Positions 17,352 through 26,267 of a stretch of 64,000 nt of DNA are shown here, piece by piece. Origin of the DNA: Gracilimonas amylolytica (lineage in GTDB: Bacteria > Bacteroidota > Rhodothermia > Balneolales > Balneolaceae); NCBI RefSeq assembly GCF_002911695.1, contig NZ_PQBS01000032.1, positions 27,362 to 91,361 of the forward strand, written 5' to 3'. The position numbers and the translations under genes are program-made. Every line of letters begins with the position of its first letter. The first letter of the stretch is position 1. The notes beneath the pieces were generated by a model. It saw nothing but the letters and a program-made list of their open reading frames with translations, was not told the DNA's origin and searched no databases.

Positions 17352-18857
17352 ATGAGGTTTCCACGCTCTTGCGGTACTTTGGTACACCCAACATCTTTTC
17401 CCGGCAAATACGGAATGGGTGATTTTGGATTTGAAGCCCGCAATTTTATTGATTTTTTAGAACGAACCGATCAAACTATTTGGCAGGTCCTGCCCTTAAC
17501 ACCTACCGGTTATGGAAATTCACCATACGCCAGCTATTCAGCATTTGCAGGCAATGTATATCTGATCAGCCCAGACCTGTTACAGAAAAAGGGACTTCTG
17601 AACAAAGAAGAGATCAAAGAAATTGAGTTGCCTTCCGAAACAGAAGCCGATTACGACACTTCCTTCAATAATAAGGACAAGGTTTATAAGCTTGCCTCCG
17701 ATCGGTTTTATAAAAACATGAGTAAGGAGGAAGAAAAGGCCTTTAATGCTTTTAAAAAACAAAATAAGCACTGGCTGGACGATTACGTTCTTTTCATGGC
17801 CTGTTCTCTCCATTACGATAAACAACCATGGAATACCTGGGATAAGGATCTTGCTCAAAGAAAACCCAAAGCACTGAAAAGCTATCGGGAAAAGTTCAGT
17901 GAGCAGATCGATTTTCAATACTGGTTACAGTTCGAATTTTATAATCAATGGATCGCCCTGAAAGAATACGCTAATGAACGCGGAATTCGGGTTGTCGGTG
18001 ATATCCCGATCTTTGTGGACCATAACAGTGCTGATGTGTGGGCAAATCCTCAGTACTTTGAAGTCGATAAAAAAGGAGACCGGCAATTGGTTGCCGGCGT
18101 TCCACCAGATTATTTCAGTAAAACCGGGCAGCTTTGGGGTAATCCACTTTACAAATGGGATGAGCTCGAAAAAGATGGCTTCTCCTGGTGGGTTGACCGT
18201 TTCAAGCATATGTTTGAAGCTTGCGACGCCATTCGTGTGGATCACTTCCGTGGCTTTGATGCCTACTGGGAAGTAAAGGCCACCGAAAAAACAGCCGAAA
18301 AAGGCCGGTGGGTTGAAGGTCCGGGTGAAAACCTTTTTGACACCATATTAGAAAAATGCGGTGAATTACCGATCATTGCTGAAGACCTTGGATTTGTAAC
18401 CGAAGGTGTCGAAAAGTTGAGGGATAAATATAATTTCCCCGGAATGAAGATCATTCAGTTTGCCTTCGATTCAGACTCCACAAACAGTTTTTTACCCCAT
18501 AATTATTCTCAAAACAGTGTAGCCTATTCAGGCACTCACGATAATGATACAGCTATTGGCTGGTATCGATCAGCAAACGAGACGGAACAGCACCGGGCAC
18601 GAACATACACGCGCTCTGATGGAAAGAATATTCATTGGGAATTTATTCGGTTGGGGATGTTATCCGTCTCTGACCAGGCTATTTTTCCATTACAGGATTA
18701 TATGGGGCTGGATGCTGAACACCGGATGAACATACCGGGCACATCGTCCAATAACTGGCTTTGGAGGTACACAACCGACATGCTAGACTCTGTAGATGAA
18801 GATCATATCCGCCACCTCATCGAGCTTAGTAACAGGAACATAAACCGCGATAAATAA
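17352..18857 (+). CDS. malQ: 4-alpha-glucanotransferase (amylomaltase)
   Basis: MalQ transfers alpha-1,4-glucan segments between maltodextrins in the cytosol. It is the 501-residue, GH77 short bacterial/plant DPE1 type. Motifs include the N-terminal PTSFPGKYGMGDFG, WQVLPLTPTGYGNSPYAS, the nucleophile region AIRVDHFRGFDAYWEV, the acid/base in IIAEDLGFVT and SGTHDNDTAIGWY near the C-terminus. It is co-transcribed with glgB; together with the GH13 enzyme at the left edge and glgP it indicates active glycogen and maltodextrin turnover. Confidence 0.95.
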   Translation: MRFPRSCGTLVHPTSFPGKYGMGDFGFEARNFIDFLERTDQTIWQVLPLTPTGYGNSPYASYSAFAGNVYLISPDLLQKKGLLNKEEIKEIELPSETEADYDTSFNNKDKVYKLASDRFYKNMSKEEEKAFNAFKKQNKHWLDDYVLFMACSLHYDKQPWNTWDKDLAQRKPKALKSYREKFSEQIDFQYWLQFEFYNQWIALKEYANERGIRVVGDIPIFVDHNSADVWANPQYFEVDKKGDRQLVAGVPPDYFSKTGQLWGNPLYKWDELEKDGFSWWVDRFKHMFEACDAIRVDHFRGFDAYWEVKATEKTAEKGRWVEGPGENLFDTILEKCGELPIIAEDLGFVTEGVEKLRDKYNFPGMKIIQFAFDSDSTNSFLPHNYSQNSVAYSGTHDNDTAIGWYRSANETEQHRARTYTRSDGKNIHWEFIRLGMLSVSDQAIFPLQDYMGLDAEHRMNIPGTSSNNWLWRYTTDMLDSVDEDHIRHLIELSNRNINRDK

Positions 18858-18873
18858 CTATAGTGTTAGCCGA

Positions 18874-18905
18874 TTTCATATACAGGTAGTGTTTTTGTAT
18901 ATTTC
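18874..18905 (+). promoter_or_regulatory. Possible Bacteroidota-type promoter for comA
   Basis: TTTC at 18874-18877, 20 bp, then TATATTTC at 18898-18905, each one base away from the TTTG and TAnnTTTG consensus known in Bacteroidota. It lies 25 bp before the ComA start. Suggestive only. Confidence 0.35.
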
Positions 18906-18929
18906 AGGCTTACATATTTCAACTAATTT

Positions 18930-19751
18930 ATGGCATTTACACTCAAAAATTTACCCTACAGAACTGATAAACCCAGAACTAAAGGCCTCACACTGGCCCT
19001 GGATAAAGGTTATAGCGTAAGGCAAGCCGAAGATCTTGTTGAATCCAGCTCTAACTATATTGACGTGGTTAAACTGGGATGGGGCACATCTTATGTAACC
19101 CAAAACCTTGAAGAAAAGATAGCCGTCTATCAAAATGCTGACATTCCGGTCTATTTTGGTGGCACTCTTTTCGAAGCCTATCTGCTCAGAGATCAACTGG
19201 ATGCTTATGTAAACCTCATGGAAAGGTATAACATCAGTCATGTTGAGGTTTCTAATGGCACTATCTGGCTATCAGACGACAGAAAACAGGCAATCATTAA
19301 AGAGTTAAGTAAAGATTTTACGGTTTACTCGGAAGTAGGAAGTAAAAACCCCAATGAGATCATACCACCTTACAAATGGGTTAAGGTGATAAATGAAGAG
19401 TTGAATGCCGGAGCAGAAAAAGTAATTTGTGAAGCTCGAGAGAGTGGAACAGTGGGTGTTTTTCGGCCAAACGGGGAAGTTCGTTCAGGATTGATCGAAG
19501 AGATAACCGATCAAATATCTCAGGATAAACTGATTTTTGAGGCTCCTCAAAAAGAACAACAGGTTTGGTTCATCCGAAAATTTGGAAGCAATGTTAACCT
19601 CGGAAACATCGTTCCTGCTGATGTAATTGCAGTAGAAACACTCCGACTTGGATTACGAGGCGATACTCTTCTGGATTTCTATTCTCTGGATGATGACGAA
19701 GACTTAAATCAAGTAATAAAAGATAGTAATACAATCTCTAACAAAGAGTAA
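18930..19751 (+). CDS. comA: Phosphosulfolactate synthase (ComA family)
   Basis: ComA adds sulfite to phosphoenolpyruvate to give phosphosulfolactate, first step of coenzyme M synthesis in methanogens and of sulfolactate or cysteate in some bacteria. The 273-residue TIM-barrel matches the family along its length: DVVKLGWGTSYV, PVYFGGTLFEAYL, VEVSNGTIWL, VYSEVGSK, and VICEARESGTVG with the C-terminal RLGLRGDTLLDFY. No other coenzyme M genes are present. Since relatives of this lineage (Salinibacter) make sulfonolipids of the capnine type from cysteate, a role in sulfonate supply for such lipids is a reasonable inference, not shown here. It begins a plus-strand run with a 19-bp gap to the next gene. 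Confidence 0.88.
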   Translation: MAFTLKNLPYRTDKPRTKGLTLALDKGYSVRQAEDLVESSSNYIDVVKLGWGTSYVTQNLEEKIAVYQNADIPVYFGGTLFEAYLLRDQLDAYVNLMERYNISHVEVSNGTIWLSDDRKQAIIKELSKDFTVYSEVGSKNPNEIIPPYKWVKVINEELNAGAEKVICEARESGTVGVFRPNGEVRSGLIEEITDQISQDKLIFEAPQKEQQVWFIRKFGSNVNLGNIVPADVIAVETLRLGLRGDTLLDFYSLDDDEDLNQVIKDSNTISNKE

Positions 19752-19770
19752 TCACTGAGAGCATACATTT

Positions 19771-20574
19771 ATGAAAATTCTATACGTTGCAGCAGAAATT
19801 TCTCCATTTGCACGCATGACCTATACAGCAGACCTGCTGAGGTTCTTGCCTGCTTCACTACAAGACAAAGGATTTGAAATTCGGATCCTGTTACCCAAAT
19901 ACGGTACCATCAACGATAGAAGAAACCGACTTCACGAAGTGATCCGGCTTTCCGGTATTGAAGTAGAAGTTGGTGAGAATGTTGAGACCATGAAAATTAA
20001 AGTGGCGAGTATTCCCAACGCTAAACTACAGGTTTACTTTTTAGATAACGACACCTACTTCAAGCGTAAGGGACTATTCAGAAAGCCCGATTCTGAAGAG
20101 TTTTACGAAGATAATGATGAACGTTTAGCCTTTTACAATAAAGGCGTGTTGGAAACAGTTATTAAGCTCGGTTGGCAGCCTGATATTATTCACTGCCATG
20201 ACTGGCCTGCAGGTTTGACTCCACTATTGGTGAAAACCCTGTACAAAGATGAGAAGATCTTCAAAGACACTAAGATCGTTTATAATCTGCATCACCCGAT
20301 CAATGAAGGGGATTCTGATTCAGCGCGTGTTCTTGAGCTACTCGGATTACCGGCCGATACCGATATTGATAACCTTACTGAAGAAGGAAAGGTTGATCTT
20401 TTAAAACTTGGTTTGAAATACAGCGATCACGTCGTGACAGGAAACTACCTGAAAGACGAATTCGATGACGTATTTGATGAACTTGGCATCAAGCCGGAAA
20501 AAATTCAGGGCTCACCTGAAGATGTTTCTGATAAGTTCGCTGAATATTATCGCAAAATATCTGACGCAGAATAA
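19771..20574 (+). CDS. Short GT5 (starch/glycogen synthase catalytic N-domain) protein
   Basis: This 267-residue protein matches only the N-terminal half of GlgA: MKILYVAAEISPFARM at the start, HCHDWPAGLTPLLVKTLY near residue 145 and a GLKYSDHVVTG block. The C-terminal GT-B domain that binds ADP-glucose is absent, and the usual K-T-G-G-L loop reads A-R-M-T-Y. It is therefore unlikely to be an ordinary glycogen synthase. From memory, similar one-domain proteins sit beside DUF4270 genes in Bacteroidota, which is also the arrangement here. Its role is unknown; a binding or regulatory protein, or a partner for another subunit, are possibilities. Confidence 0.8.
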   Translation: MKILYVAAEISPFARMTYTADLLRFLPASLQDKGFEIRILLPKYGTINDRRNRLHEVIRLSGIEVEVGENVETMKIKVASIPNAKLQVYFLDNDTYFKRKGLFRKPDSEEFYEDNDERLAFYNKGVLETVIKLGWQPDIIHCHDWPAGLTPLLVKTLYKDEKIFKDTKIVYNLHHPINEGDSDSARVLELLGLPADTDIDNLTEEGKVDLLKLGLKYSDHVVTGNYLKDEFDDVFDELGIKPEKIQGSPEDVSDKFAEYYRKISDAE

Positions 20575-20604
20575 CCGAAAGAGAACTTTTTAAATACTTT
20601 CTTA

Positions 20605-21813
20605 ATGACAACACACAATAAGGGTTTTGTTTCCTTATACATTACGCTGTTAGCTTTAATTATTTTTCTAAATGGATGCGAAGACCCCGGCAGTGTAGGC
20701 AGTGGCTTTATTGATGAACCATCAATAGTTACAGATACGCTAACTCTGGATAACACCACAACCGAAAACTTTGTTGGTTATACCGGAAATTTCGGTCTTT
20801 TTAGCATTGGTAAATATTCTGACCAGCTTTTTGGCGAGGTTTCAACAGTTGGCCTTTTAAAACCGATCCGCAGTGTACAGGTCCCTGACAGTCTCGATAT
20901 TGTTGGCGACAACTTTTCCATGAAATTGCAGATCCAGCTGGATAGCCTGAACACCTACGGAGATACTCTTTCCACTTCTGAATTCTCAATTTATGAAGTA
21001 ACTGAAACGTGGAGAGGGAACGAGATCAAATCCAACTCAGAAGTTGCCTATAATTCTGCAAATCCGGTTGGAAGCTTTACGATCGGTCAGGAAAAAAACA
21101 TCACCGTTGACCTCTCTGAATCCTGGAAAGATCAGTATTACCCGTACTTTAGCAGTACTGAAGATGATGCCGATTCAACCTACCGTTATGAGTTCCATGG
21201 GCTGGCTATTGTACCCGAAAGTAATACCAATAAGATCTCATTCATGAGTTCTTCGGCCAGTCAGTTTTTGATATTGAGTCCGGATGAATCTGACACCGTC
21301 AGGGTAGGGCTAAATAACTGGGCTTATTTCATGGATAGAACAGGTGCCGTGCAGAATCCGGAAACGACCTCACTTTTTACCACTCTCGAAGAAGTGATGC
21401 GCATCGATCTTCCCCTAGAAATGCTGAGAGAAGAATATCGTTCCAAAAACATATTAAACGCCCGTTTGGTGATCCAGGAAAATTCAGAAGACCTGAACAG
21501 TACCTTAGCGGCCGATCACAGTAGGCCTAACCTTAATCTACTGAACCTTCACCTTGGCACAGATTATGATGAGGCTTTTGAATATCAGCTTACACAACCT
21601 GAATTTACTGCCTCAAGAGATTCTCTATCCACGGAAACATACAACAGCAATATCACTTTACTTTTAAATAACCTGTTTTACGGTGGAGCTGAAACAGATG
21701 AAATATATGTTGGCATAGGATCATTATCCGGAGTTCTCCGTTCCACACAGATCTATAATGGAAATGCGCAGGCTGATAGAAGGCCCAAACTTATTATCTC
21801 TTACATTGAATGA
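20605..21813 (+). CDS. DUF4270 family lipoprotein
   Basis: A predicted surface or periplasmic lipoprotein of 402 residues. The signal peptide ends in the lipobox LNGC (Cys near 25), followed by EDPGSVGSGFIDEP, typical of DUF4270. The rest is beta-rich, with no catalytic motif I can recognise. It lies 30 bp after the short GT5 gene and overlaps the next gene by 4 bp (ATGA), so all three are co-expressed. The family is common in Bacteroidota; its function is not established to my knowledge. Confidence 0.8.
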   Translation: MTTHNKGFVSLYITLLALIIFLNGCEDPGSVGSGFIDEPSIVTDTLTLDNTTTENFVGYTGNFGLFSIGKYSDQLFGEVSTVGLLKPIRSVQVPDSLDIVGDNFSMKLQIQLDSLNTYGDTLSTSEFSIYEVTETWRGNEIKSNSEVAYNSANPVGSFTIGQEKNITVDLSESWKDQYYPYFSSTEDDADSTYRYEFHGLAIVPESNTNKISFMSSSASQFLILSPDESDTVRVGLNNWAYFMDRTGAVQNPETTSLFTTLEEVMRIDLPLEMLREEYRSKNILNARLVIQENSEDLNSTLAADHSRPNLNLLNLHLGTDYDEAFEYQLTQPEFTASRDSLSTETYNSNITLLLNNLFYGGAETDEIYVGIGSLSGVLRSTQIYNGNAQADRRPKLIISYIE

Positions 21814-23123
21814 ATAAACTGAACTCATATACATTTTTTACCGCGGTTTTTGCATTACTGTTCATTTTCAGCAGCAATGCTCTTGCACAAAGCGATGAAA
21901 GCAGTATTGGCAAAAGTGGATCTTTTTATTCTCTTTTTGGCATGGGCTTCCCGGTTGAAACTAACACTTCGCGAGAGCTCAGCATGGGGATCTCCGGTAT
22001 CTCTTTAGATAATGCCCAATCAAACGGACTGCATAATCCGGCACTTTGGGGAACCAATACGTTTTCAACAGCCTCTACCGGCTTTAGTCTCTCAAAATTT
22101 CTTTCTGAAGATAATACTACAGAAAGTAAGAACACGGCTCTTCAGGCAGGCTACCTGCAACTTACATTCCCTGTTTACAGAGAAAAACTTGGGATCTCTG
22201 CCTCATTGCACCCGGTTACACGATCTAATTATAGGTTTTTTAACACCAGCAGCATACTGAATGAGCAAAACCAAACGATTGACTACGCCTCTGATGCCTA
22301 TGGTACCGGCGGGATCAGTAAATTTGAGATCGGTTTTGGCTGGAGCATCAACAAAAATATATCTGTCGGTTATGCTCCCTCTCTGGTATTTCTCTCGCAA
22401 AATAATTCACGTGAGCTGTTTTTTGACGATGGCTCTTTCACAACCAATGTTATTGATTCAAAGATAACCGGATCCGATTTCAGTCATAAATTTGGGCTTC
22501 TGGCTTCATTCCCAACCATATTCAGCGACAGAGACCGTGTTAGCTTTGGAGCTACAGCTATACTGCCTGTAGAAATTAATACTAAAGAATCCATCTTAGG
22601 TTCTCGTCAGGTGAATAATCAGGTGCAAGAAGTCACGCTTGACGAAAATGTTGGCGGAAAAGCAGAGCTGCCTCTGGAATTAAACAGTGGGTTCACCTAT
22701 TACCCAAGTACACTGTTCAATGTATCGCTGGAAGGTAAGTTTCAACAATGGAGTGAAACAAATTTTAACCTGAACACTACAAACGATACGTTTGAACTGT
22801 CAGACCGTTATAAGCTTGGTTTGGGCGCTGAATATCATGCCTACAGAACCAATTCAAACAGTTTTTTCTCGAATTTTCGGTATAACGCCGGAATGGCCTA
22901 CGACTCAGGTCACCTCAAGACCGCTCAAGAAAACATTAATACACTTTGGTTTTCTGCCGGTTTAGGAATAATTTCACCGTTCTCCAATTCAACTATAGAT
23001 CTCAGTGCCCGATATGGTTTGAGAGGAACCACGGCTAATGATCTTATTCAGGAAAGAATTTGGTCGTTCAATATCTCTGTTAATCTGACTGAGCTCATGT
23101 TTTTCAGACCTAAATTGAACTAA
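21810..23123 (+). CDS. Outer-membrane beta-barrel protein
   Basis: A 437-residue exported protein with a signal peptide ending SSNALAQ and a mature part of alternating hydrophobic strands. The N-terminal ELSMGISGISLDNAQSNGLHNPALWG resembles the start of FadL/PorV-type barrels that many Bacteroidota encode. It overlaps the DUF4270 lipoprotein gene by 4 bp, so the two products probably act together at the outer membrane. The substrate, if it is a channel, cannot be deduced. Confidence 0.7.
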   Translation: MNKLNSYTFFTAVFALLFIFSSNALAQSDESSIGKSGSFYSLFGMGFPVETNTSRELSMGISGISLDNAQSNGLHNPALWGTNTFSTASTGFSLSKFLSEDNTTESKNTALQAGYLQLTFPVYREKLGISASLHPVTRSNYRFFNTSSILNEQNQTIDYASDAYGTGGISKFEIGFGWSINKNISVGYAPSLVFLSQNNSRELFFDDGSFTTNVIDSKITGSDFSHKFGLLASFPTIFSDRDRVSFGATAILPVEINTKESILGSRQVNNQVQEVTLDENVGGKAELPLELNSGFTYYPSTLFNVSLEGKFQQWSETNFNLNTTNDTFELSDRYKLGLGAEYHAYRTNSNSFFSNFRYNAGMAYDSGHLKTAQENINTLWFSAGLGIISPFSNSTIDLSARYGLRGTTANDLIQERIWSFNISVNLTELMFFRPKLN

Positions 23124-23197
23124 TTATTCCTTATTTATAATAAATAAACACTCTGATTAGTTTATTTAACTAACAGCTTTAATTACAGTTAAGAACA

Positions 23198-24529
23198 ATG
23201 AAACAATTAATTACGCTTTTAGGGATTCTTTTTGTTAGCTCTCCTATTATTAATGCACAGGCAGAATGCCAGCAAGAACCACCAAGTGGATTATCTCCTT
23301 TGGCAGCTTATTCTATTTTTTACGAAAACTATAAATCCGGCGATTATGAGTTCGCATTGGATTATGGCCGATGGATGACTTGTGCAAAACCCGAAACGAT
23401 CGAGGGTAATCCTCGCTTTAGCTTATTAACTCAATACGAGCGTTTGGTTAAGATCTATGACGAAGTTGGACGAAGCAAGGATGATCCTACAATCAAAGCA
23501 GCTTACATTGACACAGCTGAAACTTTGCTGAACGAAGCCATCGAACTTTTTGGTGATAATCCTGAAGATAAATTCGACATCGTTTTTGATCGCGGACGTT
23601 TCTACCAGCAAAATTACAATATCATTGATGGAGGTCTAGATAAGGCCTACAATGACTACGTAATGCTTTTCGAGATCGACCCTGAACGAGCCGCCAACAT
23701 GGGTAACGGGTACTACCTGCGCCAAGCCCTGAACCACCTGGTTAGCGAAGACCGAAAGGAAGACGCTCAAAACCTGATCGATACCGTCAGCCCTATGGTT
23801 AGCGGTGAGTTAGCAGACTTTCTGGGTGAAAAACAGCAAGACATCCTTGGTTCTCCACAAGAACGTGTGGCTTATTTTGAGCCTCTGTTAGAGAACGATC
23901 CGAATAACCTGGATGCCCTGAAAGCCCTTGAAGGTGCCTATGAAAGCCTTGATCAGCGTGATAAGCTCAATGAAGTCAAAGTTAAGATCAATGAGCTGGA
24001 ACCTACTTACGAAAGTGCCTACAGCCTTGCTGAATTTGATAGAAGTAACGCCAATTACACCGAAGCCATCACGTTCTACGAGCAGGCGTTAGAAAGAGCT
24101 GATACAGATGATCAACGAAAAACGGTTTATCTGCGACTGGCTGATATGAATATTAATATTGAGAACCTGCAGACTGCCAAACGTTACGTACAACAGGCCC
24201 TGCAAATTGATCCAAATGATGGTAACACCATTATTAAGATGGCTACCATTTATGGAGCTGCAGTAACCAAATGTACCGAAGGCAGAAAGCTTGAAGCAGC
24301 TGATAAAGTGGTTTACTGGGTTGTCATTGACTACCTGAACAAAGCAAAAAGTGTAGATCCTTCAGTTGCCGGCACTGTAAACCAACAACTTTCTACTTAT
24401 GAAGATGTGTCTCCAAACTCTGAAGACAAATTCTTCACGTTAAACCTTGAAGATGGAGATACGATCAGAGTAGACGGTTCCCTCAGAGACTGCTACAGCT
24501 GGATCAACGAATCAACAACCGTTCGTTAA
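23198..24529 (+). CDS. Secreted tetratricopeptide repeat protein
   Basis: A 443-residue protein with a signal peptide (ending INAQA), two early cysteines (C24 and one in WMTCAKPE) and TPR-like helical repeats over most of its length. Clear units occur at NYTEAITFYEQALERADTDD and NLQTAKRYVQQALQIDPNDG. It likely sits in the periplasm as a scaffold for protein contacts. It is the last gene of the run beginning at comA, with a 74-bp gap before it. No enzyme domain is visible. Confidence 0.75.
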   Translation: MKQLITLLGILFVSSPIINAQAECQQEPPSGLSPLAAYSIFYENYKSGDYEFALDYGRWMTCAKPETIEGNPRFSLLTQYERLVKIYDEVGRSKDDPTIKAAYIDTAETLLNEAIELFGDNPEDKFDIVFDRGRFYQQNYNIIDGGLDKAYNDYVMLFEIDPERAANMGNGYYLRQALNHLVSEDRKEDAQNLIDTVSPMVSGELADFLGEKQQDILGSPQERVAYFEPLLENDPNNLDALKALEGAYESLDQRDKLNEVKVKINELEPTYESAYSLAEFDRSNANYTEAITFYEQALERADTDDQRKTVYLRLADMNINIENLQTAKRYVQQALQIDPNDGNTIIKMATIYGAAVTKCTEGRKLEAADKVVYWVVIDYLNKAKSVDPSVAGTVNQQLSTYEDVSPNSEDKFFTLNLEDGDTIRVDGSLRDCYSWINESTTVR

Positions 24530-24560
24530 TTTGGTATCAATAAAAACATTTGTATCTTTT
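24530..24560 (+). promoter_or_regulatory. Bacteroidota-type promoter candidate upstream of rho
   Basis: TTTG at 24530-24533, a 19-bp spacer and TATCTTTT at 24553-24560 fit the TTTG-N19-TAnnTTTG pattern except for the last base. The predicted transcript would begin near 24567 and run directly into the hairpin at 24579. Confidence 0.5.
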
Positions 24561-24578
24561 CTCATCCACTAAGATTTA

Positions 24579-24610
24579 AGGTGCGGATCTGAGATCCGCA
24601 CCTATTTTTT
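24579..24610 (+). terminator. Hairpin with T-run before rho (terminator or attenuator)
   Basis: Arms AGGTGCGGATC and GATCCGCACCT enclose a 3-nt loop and are followed by TATTTTTT. It can end transcription of the upstream TPR gene. Because a promoter-like sequence lies just before it, it may also act as an attenuator in the rho leader. Confidence 0.8.
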
Positions 24611-24693
24611 CTCTCCCTCCTATCTAATTACAAAAACATTTCTGGTTTACACTTCGATATCGGGAGAAGTTCATAACAATTCGCATCAACTAT

Positions 24694-25908
24694 ATGGCAC
24701 GGAAAAAAAATTATAAGAACCGTAACAAAAACCGTGGAAACCGCGGCAAGAATAACAACAATGTTTTCATTCCAAAATTCAACTGGAAGAATAACCATGG
24801 AGTAGCCGGTCGATACGCCGGTGTTTTGGAGATCAACTCCAAGGGATGGGGATTTATCAGAAAACTTGACTACGAATTTTCGTACCAGCCTCAGGATCCG
24901 TTTATGAAACCGGATGAAGTTAAAGAACTTGAATTACGTCCGGGTTTAGTATTGGAAGGGGAGTTTGAAGAAGACAATCAGGGAAGAAAACATGTATCCT
25001 CTGTAGATGTGATCAACGGCAGGCCGGTAGAGGCATGGAAGAAATCAAGCCGTTTTGAACGGCAAACTCCCATTATGCCTGTTGACTGGATCAAGCTTGG
25101 TTTTCAGCCTGACGACGTTGAAATGCGTGTTATTGATCTGGTGGCTCCTATTGGTAAAGGTCAGCGCTCACTTATTGTTGCTCCTCCAAGAACCGGTAAA
25201 ACCGTTTTATTAAAAAAGATCGCAAAATCATTGACTGATAATTACGATGATATTCATGTCAGTGTTCTATTGGTTGATGAGCGACCGGAAGAAGTTACCG
25301 ACTTTATCCGAACCACACAGGCAGAGGTCTTTGCTTCCTCAAACGATAAGAATACAGATAGCCACATTCGTATTACCGAAATGGCTCTCGGCTATGCTAA
25401 AAGAAAGGCAGAAATGGGAGAGGATGCTGTTCTGCTGATAGACTCTCTCACACGCCTTGGCCGAGCTTACAACGCGGTTCAAACCAACAGTGGCCGAACG
25501 CTCTCCGGGGGACTTGATATCAGAGCTCTCGAAATACCCAAAAAGATCTTCGGTTCAGCCCGAAAAATTGAAGGTGGCGGCTCATTGACCATTATCGCAA
25601 CCTGTTTGATCGAAACTAATTCCCGTATGGATGACCTGATCTTTGAGGAGTTCAAGGGAACCGGTAATATGGAACTTGTTTTGGATCGTGAGTTAGCCAA
25701 CGACCGCATCTATCCCGCCATTAATATTCAGGCTTCCGGCACAAGAAATGAGCATAAATTCATCACGGATTCTCTGGAAGAACGTAATATGGTAAGGCGA
25801 TATCTTCTGAAAAAATCACCTAAAGAGTCTATGTTAGGTTTGCTTAAAGTACTTAAGAATACGGATAGCAATCAGGAGTTACTCAACCAGATAGCAGCAC
25901 TGGCATAA
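24694..25908 (+). CDS. rho: Transcription termination factor Rho
   Basis: Hexameric RNA helicase that ends transcription. The 404-residue protein lacks the usual N-terminal helical Rho_N domain; instead it starts with about 28 basic, Asn-rich residues (KNRNKNRGNRG) and goes straight into the RNA-binding cold-shock-like domain (GVLEINSKGWGFIR). The Walker A is APPRTGKT at residues 163-170, a variant of the common APPKAGKT. The secondary RNA-binding and arginine-finger region (GTGNMELVLDRELANDRIYP) is intact. The upstream promoter-hairpin arrangement suggests autoregulation, as rho leaders are attenuated in E. coli. Confidence 0.95.
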   Translation: MARKKNYKNRNKNRGNRGKNNNNVFIPKFNWKNNHGVAGRYAGVLEINSKGWGFIRKLDYEFSYQPQDPFMKPDEVKELELRPGLVLEGEFEEDNQGRKHVSSVDVINGRPVEAWKKSSRFERQTPIMPVDWIKLGFQPDDVEMRVIDLVAPIGKGQRSLIVAPPRTGKTVLLKKIAKSLTDNYDDIHVSVLLVDERPEEVTDFIRTTQAEVFASSNDKNTDSHIRITEMALGYAKRKAEMGEDAVLLIDSLTRLGRAYNAVQTNSGRTLSGGLDIRALEIPKKIFGSARKIEGGGSLTIIATCLIETNSRMDDLIFEEFKGTGNMELVLDRELANDRIYPAINIQASGTRNEHKFITDSLEERNMVRRYLLKKSPKESMLGLLKVLKNTDSNQELLNQIAALA

Positions 25909-25940
25909 CGAGACCGGCACACATTTGTGTATTGATCGCG

Positions 25941-26267
25941 TTACATGAACGGAAGAGAAGGGTCAATTTCTTTGGCCCAACGCATCATGCCTCCCTGTAA
26001 ACTGATCACGTTGTTGAACCCTTTTTCTTTAAGCTTTTTACAGGCATCCATACTGGTATTACCCGACCTGCACATAACGATCAGTTCAGACTCTGTATGT
26101 TCAGAGATCTCGTCCAATCGGTTTTCCAACTCTTCATACGGGATATGGTATCCATCAATGTTTGATACCAGATATTCGTGGTAATCACGGACGTCTAACA
26201 AGAAAAATGATTCCCCGTTTTCCTGCTTTTGTTTAAGGTCATGAACAGTGATCGTTTGCATAGCCAT
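25941..26267 (-). CDS. Rhodanese-like domain protein
   Basis: A single-domain, 108-residue cytosolic sulfurtransferase-like protein. The active-site loop is MCRSGNTS with the catalytic cysteine at 66, and the fold markers LLDVRDYHEYL and LQGGMMRWAKE are present. It resembles GlpE/PspE-type small rhodaneses that move sulfane sulfur or act as redox/sulfur carriers. Its start codon overlaps the lptB stop by one base (TAATG), so it is translated as the last gene of the purS-clpS-purQ-lptB operon. Confidence 0.9.
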   Translation of the reverse strand: MAMQTITVHDLKQKQENGESFFLLDVRDYHEYLVSNIDGYHIPYEELENRLDEISEHTESELIVMCRSGNTSMDACKKLKEKGFNNVISLQGGMMRWAKEIDPSLPFM

